NCBI GenBank assembly: GCA_023436945.1
Contig: JAEZHG010000050.1
Coordinates: 1-12,261 of the forward strand
Direction: 5' to 3'
Source of the DNA: Pseudomonadota bacterium
Lineage (GTDB): Bacteria > Pseudomonadota > Alphaproteobacteria > Caulobacterales > Caulobacteraceae
Length of the DNA: 12,261 nt
The notes under the pieces are model-generated. The model worked only from the letters and a program-made list of their open reading frames with translations, did not search any database and was not told the origin of the DNA. Each line of letters opens with the position of its first letter. Within the stretch, counting starts at the first letter, position 1. Of this stretch, positions 6,791-12,261 are shown in pieces. The translations under genes and the position numbers were made by a program.

Positions 6791-7806
6791 AGGAAGTTCG
6801 CTTGCAGATCGATGGTGGTCTCTGTGCCCACGCGGTCGAAGCAGTTTTTCAGCCAGCGCTCTGCGGCCTGACGGCCACCTTCCTTCAGGCGGGTCAGGAA
6901 GCTCCATTCCGTATCGAGCTTTGACGCCAGAGAGAGGTCTCCCAGCCATTCATCGGCAAGGATGGCATGCAGGCGAATACCGCCCCAGCCTTTGCCGCGT
7001 TCCAGCCGCCCTTCATCCAGCAGTTGATGCACGAAGGCTATAGAGCGTAGCTCTGCTACCAAGGGAGCGTTGAACAGGACCTCGTTCAGACGATCCATAA
7101 TGTCGGCAGCCTGACGTGGCGTGTCGTCACGGCGGAATGGGTTCAGCGGTAGCAGTATGATGTCGTGCGGCTGTTTGTCCTCGAACAGAGGGTATAGCGC
7201 CGGATTGGCCAGATAGCCGCCGTCCCAATAGGGTTCGCCGTCAATCTCTACCGCTTGGAACATGTGCGGCAGACAGGCCGAGGCCATCAGGACTTCAGGT
7301 GTGATCTCGGCGGTGGTGAAGATGCGCGACTTGCCTGCCCTGACCGCTGTTGCAGAGATATGTATGGCAATCTTGGATTTCTGGACGGCATCGAAATCAA
7401 TCACGCTTTCAACCACACGTTTCAGCGGGTTGAGGTTCAGCGGATTGAACGCATAGGGACTCATGGACATGGCCAGCGTCTGGCCTGCTTGCCACATGGG
7501 ATTATCGGTCAGCCATTGTCGGGTGAGGCTGTTGGACCACATGCTGGCATTGCCAAAGACGTTGCGGCCGCCTGACTGGTTCACCTCTTTCCAGAGGCTG
7601 TCCAAAACTTCGCGAGCACCAGAGTTACCGCCGCGCTCAAGTCCAGTGACCAATGCGGCGGCGTTCATGGCCCCCGCAGAGGCAGCGGTGACGGCCTTTA
7701 CCTCAATGCGGTCGTCCTCGAACAATCTGTCGAGGACGCCCCACTGGAATGCGCCGTGTGAACCACCGCCTTGTAATGCCAGACAGACCGGCTTGCGCTT
7801 GGCCAT
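6787..7806 (-). CDS. Patatin-like phospholipase, PatD-type, linked to bdhA
   Basis: A 339-residue patatin-fold serine lipase or esterase with a Ser-Asp dyad. Residues LALQGGGSHGAFQWG (9-23) form the oxyanion loop, Ser43 in AASAGAMNAA (41-50) is the nucleophile, and Asp195 in WDGGYLANP (194-202) completes the dyad. The first glycine of the usual GxSxG is Ala41 here. The part after about residue 215 is the extra C-terminal region found in bdhA-linked patatins. No signal peptide is seen, so it should act in the cytosol or at the inner membrane face. The start at 7806 was chosen because GGAGG lies 9 bases upstream and the protein then opens MAKRKPVCLALQGGG. A GTG at 7833 gives 9 more residues but lacks a ribosome-binding site. 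The gene is 30 bases after bdhA, matching the bdhA-patD operon described in Legionella. A 7-bp hairpin covers its ribosome-binding site. Confidence 0.9.
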   Translation of the reverse strand: MAKRKPVCLALQGGGSHGAFQWGVLDRLFEDDRIEVKAVTAASAGAMNAAALVTGLERGGNSGAREVLDSLWKEVNQSGGRNVFGNASMWSNSLTRQWLTDNPMWQAGQTLAMSMSPYAFNPLNLNPLKRVVESVIDFDAVQKSKIAIHISATAVRAGKSRIFTTAEITPEVLMASACLPHMFQAVEIDGEPYWDGGYLANPALYPLFEDKQPHDIILLPLNPFRRDDTPRQAADIMDRLNEVLFNAPLVAELRSIAFVHQLLDEGRLERGKGWGGIRLHAILADEWLGDLSLASKLDTEWSFLTRLKEGGRQAAERWLKNCFDRVGTETTIDLQANFL

Positions 7807-7812
7807 AGGGAA

Positions 7813-7831
7813 GGGCCTCCGTTTGAGGCCC
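7813..7831 (-). promoter_or_regulatory. Hairpin masking the patatin ribosome-binding site
   Basis: Positions 7813-7819 and 7825-7831 form a perfect 7-bp GC-rich stem with a 5-base loop, in the 30-base gap between bdhA and the patatin gene. On the minus-strand mRNA the 3' arm contains most of the GGAGG used by the patatin start. The stem begins 6 bases after the bdhA stop, so a ribosome finishing bdhA would melt it. That suggests translational coupling; it is inference from the sequence. The hairpin is followed by TTCCCT, not a T-run, so it is unlikely to be a terminator. Confidence 0.5.
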
Positions 7832-7836
7832 ACAGC

Positions 7837-8646
7837 TTATTGTGCCGTCCAGCCGCCGTCGACCGAATAAGAACTGCCGTTCGCCGAAGCGCCCAGATCC
7901 GACACGAGATAGAGGAAGATACCGGCCAGTTGATCGGTGGTGACGAACTGTTTCGTCGGCTGCGAGCCGAGGATGACGTTCTTCATCACCTCCTCTTCGG
8001 ACATGCCGCGCGTGCGTGCCTGTTCCTTGATCTGGGCCTGAACCAGAGGGGTCTCGACAAAGCCCGGGCAGATGGCGTTGCAGGTGATGCCTTGCTGGGC
8101 CAGTTCAAGAGCCACCGTCTTAGTGAAGCCGATCACGCCATGCTTTGCGGCGACATAGGCGGACTTGAAAGGGCTGGCGACCAGACCGTGTGCCGAGGCG
8201 ACGTTGATGATGCGGCCACGGCCCTGCGCCTGCATGATCGGCACGGCGGCCTTGGTGGCATAGAAGGCCGACGACAGGTTGATCGAGATGATGCGTTCCC
8301 AAGCGTCGTTGGGGAATTTCTCGACTGCTTCGACGTGCTGGATGCCTGCGTTGTTCACGAGGATATCCAGACGGCCCAGTTCCTTATGGGCATAGGCGAC
8401 CATGTCGGCGATTTCGTCCGGCTTGGTCATATCGGCAGAGTGGTAGAGCACACGCACGCCTGCGCTGGCTTCAAGCTCGGCGCGGGTCTTTTCAATCGCC
8501 TCGGCATCGCCAAGACCATTCAGAACAACCGAAGCGCCGCACTGAGCAGCCGCAGTGGCGAGTGCAAGGCCGATGCCCGAGGTGGAGCCGGTTATGACCG
8601 CAACCTGACCCTTAAGATCGTTCATCGCATACTGAGGGGCGAACAT
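7837..8646 (-). CDS. bdhA: D-3-hydroxybutyrate dehydrogenase (SDR family)
   Basis: NAD-dependent enzyme interconverting (R)-3-hydroxybutyrate and acetoacetate (EC 1.1.1.30), the entry of PHB-derived monomer into central metabolism. The 269 residues show the Rossmann motif TGSTSGIG (19-26), LVNNAGIQHVEAVEKF (96-111), Asn123, Ser151 in NVASAHG (148-154), Tyr164 and Lys168 in SAYVAAKHG (162-170), and CPGFVETPLV (193-202). The segments around GIQHVEAVEKF and VASAHGLVASPFKSAYVAAKHG match 3-hydroxybutyrate dehydrogenases better than generic short-chain dehydrogenases. The ATG at 8646 has GGA about 10 bases upstream. The in-frame ATG at 8625 (Met8) would begin MNDLKGQ, nearer the usual family N-terminus, but has no ribosome-binding site. 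yaaA ends 63 bases upstream and the patatin gene starts 30 bases downstream. A dyad at 8651-8686 precedes the start. Confidence 0.93.
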   Translation of the reverse strand: MFAPQYAMNDLKGQVAVITGSTSGIGLALATAAAQCGASVVLNGLGDAEAIEKTRAELEASAGVRVLYHSADMTKPDEIADMVAYAHKELGRLDILVNNAGIQHVEAVEKFPNDAWERIISINLSSAFYATKAAVPIMQAQGRGRIINVASAHGLVASPFKSAYVAAKHGVIGFTKTVALELAQQGITCNAICPGFVETPLVQAQIKEQARTRGMSEEEVMKNVILGSQPTKQFVTTDQLAGIFLYLVSDLGASANGSSYSVDGGWTAQ

Positions 8647-8650
8647 GGGG

Positions 8651-8686
8651 AGTTTCCAACCTGAATTATGATTTTGGAAGGAAACT
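8651..8686 (-). promoter_or_regulatory. Dyad immediately upstream of bdhA
   Basis: AGTTTCC (8651-8657) and GGAAACT (8680-8686) are perfect inverted repeats. CC (8660-8661) and GG (8676-8677) extend the pairing after an AA/AA mismatch, around an AT-rich centre. The dyad starts 4 bases upstream of the bdhA ATG and takes in its GGA ribosome-binding site. It could be a DNA operator or an mRNA hairpin that limits bdhA translation. No T-run follows it, so it is not an obvious terminator for yaaA. Confidence 0.4.
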
Positions 8687-8709
8687 AGCCGCAGTCCGCC
8701 GTCAGTGCA

Positions 8710-9483
8710 TCAGGAATTTCCTTCTCTGATGAATATCCAGTCCACATCCGTCGAGGAAGCGGCATCGTAACGGTAGCCGTCACGATCAAATTCCTTCAGA
8801 GATTCAGACTCTTCGATGCGATTTTCAATGATGTATCGCGCCATCGCGCCGCGCGCTTTTTTCGCGTGGAACGAGATGATGCGGTCCACACCATCCTTGC
8901 GTTCCTTGAAGTGAGGCGTGATCACCTTCAGCTTCAAAGCCTTGGCATCGACGGCACCGAAATATTCCTGCGAGGCCAGATTGATGAGGGTTTGCTCGGG
9001 GTGACCCTCGGCATCCTCGTTCAGGCGCAGCGAAATACGCTCGCCCCAGAAGTCATAGAGAGTGTTGCCGCGCGGCGTTTTTAGGCGCGTGCCCATTTCC
9101 AGACGATACGGGTGCATGCCGTCCAGCGGGCGCAGCAGACCATAGAAACCGGACAGTATGCGCAGGTGGTCCTGCGCCCACATCAAGTCGTCAGCCGACA
9201 TCTCGCGCGCCTTGAGACCCTCATAGACGTCGCCTGCAAAAGCGAAGGCGGCCTGTACGGCACCTTCGGTTTTGTCGTTCTCGAACGACTGGAAGCGTTG
9301 ATAGTTGAGGTCTGCAAGCGATTCCGAGATCGACATCAGGCGGCGCAGATCGGCGCGCGACAGATTGCGGGTAACCTTCTCCAGCTCTGCCGTTTCCTTG
9401 GCACAGCGTCGGGGTGTCATCGGCAGGTCGGCAGAAGACGGGGTAAAGTCCAGCTTCTTGGCTGGTGAGATTACGATCAGCAA
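8710..9483 (-). CDS. yaaA: Peroxide stress protein YaaA (UPF0246/DUF328), TTG start
   Basis: Member of the YaaA family. In E. coli YaaA belongs to the OxyR regulon and lowers free iron, limiting Fenton damage during peroxide stress. The 257 residues match the family's usual length of about 258. Conserved blocks are ISPAKKLD (5-12), ISESLADLNYQRF (52-64), FAGDVYEGL (82-90), RILSGFYGLLRPLDGMHPYR (108-127), LYDFWGERI (142-150) and ISFHAKKARGAMARYI (203-218). I chose the TTG at 9483: it gives MLIVISPAKK, aligning with the E. coli N-terminus MLILISPAKT, and AGGGAG lies 6 bases upstream. The upstream ATG at 9510 would add nine residues unlike the family and has no good ribosome-binding site. The gene lies after a hairpin downstream of the FAD dehydrogenase and 63 bases before bdhA. 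Co-transcription with bdhA is possible but not shown. Confidence 0.92.
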   Translation of the reverse strand: MLIVISPAKKLDFTPSSADLPMTPRRCAKETAELEKVTRNLSRADLRRLMSISESLADLNYQRFQSFENDKTEGAVQAAFAFAGDVYEGLKAREMSADDLMWAQDHLRILSGFYGLLRPLDGMHPYRLEMGTRLKTPRGNTLYDFWGERISLRLNEDAEGHPEQTLINLASQEYFGAVDAKALKLKVITPHFKERKDGVDRIISFHAKKARGAMARYIIENRIEESESLKEFDRDGYRYDAASSTDVDWIFIREGNS

Positions 9484-9539
9484 GGCACGCTCCCTAGTCG
9501 GCGCCCACATAGGGATTGTCTGTGACGGTTTAAAGCTCG

Positions 9540-9566
9540 GACGGGATTTTTTAGCGAAATCCCGTC
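9540..9566 (-). terminator. Hairpin after the FAD dehydrogenase gene, possible terminator
   Basis: GACGGGATTT (9540-9549) and AAATCCCGTC (9557-9566) form a perfect 10-bp stem with a 7-base loop. It starts 20 bases after the FAD dehydrogenase stop, a normal terminator position. On the minus strand the stem is followed by CGAGCTTTAAACC and on the plus strand by TTCAAAC, so there is no proper T-run. It may be a weak terminator, a 3'-end stabiliser, or both. Confidence 0.5.
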
Positions 9567-9585
9567 TTCAAACTCTCGTGTGGGT

Positions 9586-10989
9586 TTAGAAAAGAACCGC
9601 CGGATTCATGATCCGCTGCGGGTCGATGGCCTTTCGGATCGCCGCCATGGTCTCGATTTCAAGCGGCGACTTGTAGCGCTTGACCTCTTCGGTCTTCAGT
9701 CGGCCTAGACCGTGTTCAGCCGAGATCGAGCCGTTGTATTTGGCGACGATGTCGTGAACGACCTGCGAGCCTTCTTTCCAGCGGGCGATGAAGGCCGGGA
9801 TGTCCTCACCGACGCCGGGGATGATGTCATAGTGCAGGTTGCCATCACCGATGTGGCCAAAGCACGAGACACGGCAACCCGGATGGAAGGCCTCCACGGC
9901 GGTGGTGGCCTCCTCGATAAACTCGGCAATACGGCTGATGGGCACCGACACGTCGTGCTTCCAGCCGCCACCTTCCGGTTTCAGGGCTGCGGAGTGTTCC
10001 TCGCGCAGACGCCAGAACTGGGCGCGCTGGGCGTCGCTCTGGGCGATGGTGGCGTCAGTGATCAGGCCTTCTTCGAAGGCGACCTCCAGCAGGCGTTCCA
10101 TCTGGGCTTCTGCGCCGCCGACGGTGCCGTTGGTGATCTCGATCAGCACATACCAGTTGGGCTGGCTTTCCAACGGCTCGCGCGTGTCAGGAATGTTCTT
10201 GAGCACCAGCTCCATGCCGAGGCGCTTCATCATCTCAAAGGCTTCGACACCACCGCCGGTCTCGTCCTTGGCGCGGGCCAGAAGCTCGATCGAGGCTTCG
10301 GCGGTCTCCAGACCTACGATGGCGACGCAGCGCGAACGCATGATTGGATAGAGTTTGAGCGTAGCCGCCGTGATGACGCCCAGCGTGCCTTCGGCGCCGA
10401 TCAGCAGTTGCTTCAGGTCATAGCCGGTATTGTCTTTACGCAGACGCTTCAGGCCATTGAAAATCTCGCCATTGGGCATGACGGCTTCGATGCCCAGCAC
10501 CAAATCGCGCATCATGCCGTAGCGAAGAACCTGCGTGCCGCCCGCATTGGTCGAGATCACGCCGCCAATGGTGGCCGAGCCTTCAGCCGCCAGCGACAGC
10601 GGGAAGAAGCGGCCATTGGCTTTGGCGATTTCCTGCGCTTCCAGCAGCGTCACTCCGGCTTCGACCGTCATGGCGTCGTCCAGCGGAGTCACGTCGCGGA
10701 CCTGACGCAGCTTGCGGGTCGAAAGCAGAACCTCGCCATAAGGGATCTGGCCACCGACTAGGCCCGTACCACCGCCCTGGGTGACGATTGCAACGCCGTG
10801 ACGCGAACAGATTTCGACGGCCTTTTGCACTTCCTCGGTGGTGCGCGGTTGCAGCAGGATCGGCGCGTGTCCGGTCCAGCGACCGCGCCATTCTGTCAGC
10901 CAAGGGGCCATGTCATTGGCATCCTCGACAAAGGCGTCGGGCAGGGCGGTTTTGAGTTCGGCGAGTGCTTCGGGCGTCGGGAGGGTCAT
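9586..10989 (-). CDS. FAD-binding D-2-hydroxyacid dehydrogenase (GlcD / D-2-hydroxyglutarate dehydrogenase family)
   Basis: A 467-residue flavoenzyme of the vanillyl-alcohol-oxidase fold, expected to oxidise a D-2-hydroxyacid such as D-lactate, glycolate or D-2-hydroxyglutarate to the 2-keto acid. The FAD domain (about 40-215) carries TQGGGTGLVGGQ (70-81), GSATIGGVISTNAGGT (137-152) and LLIGAEGTLGVIT (195-207). The C-terminal FAD-oxidase domain has KHDVSVP (344-350), GHIGDGNLHYD (378-388) and AEHGLGRLK (424-432), whose His and Glu residues are the expected metal and substrate ligands. It ends in NPAVLF. No iron-sulfur domain is fused and no glcE or glcF neighbour is present, favouring the single-subunit D-2-hydroxyglutarate or D-lactate group. 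The start at 10989 follows AAGGA by 5 bases and gives MTLPTPEAL. The open frame to 11052 adds 21 residues overlapping the divergent promoter region. Family is sure; substrate is not. Confidence 0.92.
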   Translation of the reverse strand: MTLPTPEALAELKTALPDAFVEDANDMAPWLTEWRGRWTGHAPILLQPRTTEEVQKAVEICSRHGVAIVTQGGGTGLVGGQIPYGEVLLSTRKLRQVRDVTPLDDAMTVEAGVTLLEAQEIAKANGRFFPLSLAAEGSATIGGVISTNAGGTQVLRYGMMRDLVLGIEAVMPNGEIFNGLKRLRKDNTGYDLKQLLIGAEGTLGVITAATLKLYPIMRSRCVAIVGLETAEASIELLARAKDETGGGVEAFEMMKRLGMELVLKNIPDTREPLESQPNWYVLIEITNGTVGGAEAQMERLLEVAFEEGLITDATIAQSDAQRAQFWRLREEHSAALKPEGGGWKHDVSVPISRIAEFIEEATTAVEAFHPGCRVSCFGHIGDGNLHYDIIPGVGEDIPAFIARWKEGSQVVHDIVAKYNGSISAEHGLGRLKTEEVKRYKSPLEIETMAAIRKAIDPQRIMNPAVLF

Positions 10990-11010
10990 AACGTCCTTGT
11001 GGCAAAAGGT

Positions 11011-11039
11011 TTGACGCGGTGGAAGCGCAAACCCATGCT
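11011..11039 (+). promoter_or_regulatory. Candidate promoter for the Nudix gene
   Basis: TTGACG (11011-11016) is a full match to the Caulobacter -35 consensus TTGACGS when its following C is counted. After 17 bases comes CATGCT (11034-11039), which matches TATAAT at only three positions. The predicted start near 11046 leaves a leader of about 20 bases before the ATG. The good -35 and correct spacing support it; the weak -10 keeps it tentative. Confidence 0.4.
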
Positions 11040-11066
11040 CTTTCCTATGCAAATCGCGGAAAAATC

Positions 11067-11471
11067 ATGACTCCAGTGCCAGCAGTCGGTGTGGTGTGCC
11101 TGAAAGGCGACGAAGTCCTGTTGATCCGGCGCGGAAAACCACCGCGTGTCGGAGAATGGAGTCTGCCAGGCGGCCGAATCGAAGCGGGCGAGACGGTACA
11201 GGCCGCCGCTCTTCGAGAACTGAAGGAAGAGACGAGCGTAGAGGCCTATATCGGCGGGCTGGTCGATGTGGTCGACGGGATTTTCCCCGAGGCTGACCGC
11301 CACTTCATCCTGATAGACTATTGGGCGGAGTGGTTATCCGGAGAGGTCGTGGCGGGAGATGACGCGATACATGCCGAGTTCGTCTCAAAGGAAGAGGCAC
11401 TAAGGCGCGTCTCCTGGTCTCAAACGCGGCGAATTATCGAGATGGCCTTTGCTGCCAGAGGCATGAGTTGA
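11067..11471 (+). CDS. Nudix hydrolase
   Basis: A 134-residue single-domain Nudix pyrophosphohydrolase, expected to cleave a nucleoside diphosphate linked to another moiety with Mg2+. The Nudix box runs from Gly36 to Val58: GRIEAGE, seven residues, then REL-K-EE-TS-V. Glu51, Glu54 and Glu55 are the metal-binding glutamates. The usual glycine after the EE is Ser57 here. The N-terminal strand AVGVVCLKGDEVLLIRRG (6-23) and WSLPGG (31-36) are typical. Nothing in the sequence fixes the substrate; candidates include ADP-ribose-like compounds or oxidised nucleotides. The ATG at 11067 has GGA 8 bases upstream and gives a standard family N-terminus. A GTG at 11019 would add 16 residues across the proposed promoter. 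It is divergent from the FAD dehydrogenase gene with 77 bases between starts. Confidence 0.9.
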   Translation: MTPVPAVGVVCLKGDEVLLIRRGKPPRVGEWSLPGGRIEAGETVQAAALRELKEETSVEAYIGGLVDVVDGIFPEADRHFILIDYWAEWLSGEVVAGDDAIHAEFVSKEEALRRVSWSQTRRIIEMAFAARGMS

Positions 11472-11506
11472 CCTGATAAGGTCTGTGGCAAAATTCTGGC
11501 GCACTT

Positions 11507-11539
11507 CGGTATTTCACGTTAGGGTCGTGTGAAATATCG
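11507..11539 (+). promoter_or_regulatory. Dyad just upstream of the SPFH gene
   Basis: Positions 11507-11517 and 11529-11539 form an 11-bp stem with one G-T pair, including a perfect 8-bp TATTTCAC/GTGAAATA core, around an 11-base centre. It ends one base before the GGAGG used by the SPFH start. No T-run follows, so it is not a clear terminator for the Nudix gene. It could be an operator over the SPFH promoter or a 5' leader hairpin. Confidence 0.4.
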
Positions 11540-11549
11540 GGAGGGACGC

Positions 11550-12261
11550 ATGGGTTTCGTTTTTGTGTTTATTTTCGCGGTCTTCGCGCTGATCCTTTTG
11601 TTCAGCGTCGTGAAGATCGTGCCGCAGGGACAGGAATATACGGTTGAACGCTTTGGCCGTTACACCAAGACCCTGACGCCCGGCATCCACATCCTGACGC
11701 CCTTTGTCGAGCGCATCGGTCGCAAGATGAACATGATGGAGCAGGTGCTCGACGTTCCGACGCAGGAAGTCATCACCAAGGACAACGCCATGGTGAAGGT
11801 GGACGGCATCGTCTTCATTCAGGTGATGGACGCCGCCGCTGCTGCCTATCGCGTCGACAATCTCAGCTATGCGATTGCCAGCTCTGCATGACCAACCTGC
11901 GTACGGTGGTCGGCTCGATGGAACTGGACGAGGTGCTCAGCCAGCGCGACAGCATCAATACGCGTCTGCTGCACGTCATTGACGGTGCGACCGAGCCTTG
12001 GGGCATCAAGGTCGCCCGTATTGATATCAAGTATCTGACGCCTCCGGTCGATATCACCAACGCCATGGCCCGCCAGATGAAGGCCGAGCGCGAGCGTCGT
12101 GCGGTCATCACCGAGGCGGATGGCGAGAAGCAGGCCGCCATCGCCCGCGCCGAGGGCGCCAAGCAGGCGGCGATCCTGGAAGCCGAGGGCCGGCGCGAAG
12201 CCGCCTTCCGCGACGCCGAGGCGCGCGAGCGCGAGGCCGAGGCCGAGGCCAAGGCGACGGC
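11550..12261 (+). pseudogene. qmcA: QmcA/stomatin-like SPFH (band 7) membrane protein, frameshifted and partial
   Basis: SPFH-domain inner-membrane protein of the QmcA group, which forms large oligomers in membrane microdomains and is usually next to an NfeD-type gene. The first part (11550-11891, 113 residues) has a membrane segment at about 2-21, then [15 protein letters not shown] (24-38), [15 protein letters not shown] (43-57) and [18 protein letters not shown] (69-86). It stops at TGA after SYAIASSA. The family continues from the ATG at 11888 in the -1 frame, with [20 protein letters not shown], then [12 protein letters not shown] and an Ala/Glu-rich coiled coil open to the window end. 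The joint reads GCC AG CTC TGC ATG, one base short, so a one-base deletion is the simplest cause. ATGA links the two frames, so reinitiation could still make the second half. The start at 11550 has GGAGG 5 bases upstream; a GTG at 11529 lies in the dyad. It could be a real pseudogene, a sequencing error, or a working split gene. The 3' end is outside the window. Confidence 0.82.

Noticed and set aside
9712..10761. A 349-codon plus-strand frame opposite the FAD dehydrogenase, and a similar one at 7840-8664 opposite bdhA
   Set aside because: Both are antisense shadows with skewed composition and no motif; the minus-strand genes are certain.
11874..11891. Programmed -1 ribosomal frameshift as the cause of the SPFH break
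   Set aside because: There is no X-XXY-YYZ slippery heptamer at the joint and I see no strong stem just downstream. A one-base loss or sequencing error is simpler.
12233..12250. GAGGCC repeated three times near the window end
   Set aside because: It encodes the Glu-Ala coiled-coil repeat typical of the SPFH C-terminal region, so it needs no separate explanation.
1..12261. Search for mobile elements, CRISPR arrays, phage genes, defence or toxin-antitoxin systems
   Set aside because: No array of repeats, no transposase or integrase motif, no flanking direct repeats at the tRNA end, and every long frame is explained by a known chromosomal family.

Overview
The window looks like ordinary chromosomal DNA of an alphaproteobacterium, most likely of the Caulobacterales (Caulobacter/Brevundimonas/Asticcacaulis group). 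The grounds are indirect: GC content near 60% by eye, a Sua5-type TsaC, an exported oligopeptidase B, a bdhA-patatin pair, a 595-residue acyl-CoA dehydrogenase, and TTGAC-type -35 boxes. No taxon-specific marker gene is present. Genes are tightly packed on both strands, and I see no insertion sequence, integrase, phage gene, CRISPR array or toxin-antitoxin pair.

Layout. (1) 1-218: the 5' end of a tRNA gene on the minus strand with a recognisable promoter and a hairpin leader, then a strong minus-strand terminator. (2) 219-2959, minus: oligopeptidase B with a twin-arginine-like signal peptide, coupled through TGATG to a GNAT acetyltransferase. (3) 3027-3830, plus: a trypsin-like serine protease without a signal peptide, divergent from ptrB. 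A bidirectional terminator separates it from (4) 3905-5692, minus: an acyl-CoA dehydrogenase of the DmdC-like family. (5) 5852-6790, plus: threonylcarbamoyl-AMP synthase for the t6A tRNA modification, which ends in a 4-bp tail-to-tail overlap with the next gene. (6) 6787-9483, minus: yaaA (TTG start), bdhA (3-hydroxybutyrate dehydrogenase) and a patatin-like phospholipase. The last two form the bdhA-patD arrangement known in other proteobacteria. (7) 9586-10989, minus: an FAD-linked D-2-hydroxyacid dehydrogenase. (8) 11067-11471, plus: a Nudix hydrolase. (9) 11550 to the end, plus: a QmcA/stomatin-like SPFH gene broken by a one-base frameshift and running off the window.

Functions. bdhA and the patatin fit turnover of 3-hydroxybutyrate or PHB and of lipids. 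The acyl-CoA dehydrogenase and FAD dehydrogenase add carbon catabolism. YaaA, the Nudix enzyme, the exported peptidase and the SPFH protein are stress or housekeeping functions. No previously undescribed system is evident. The points most worth checking are the frameshifted SPFH gene with its ATGA overlap, a hairpin that would mask the patatin ribosome-binding site, two adjacent palindromes between the acyl-CoA dehydrogenase and tsaC genes, and dyads just upstream of bdhA and of the SPFH gene.
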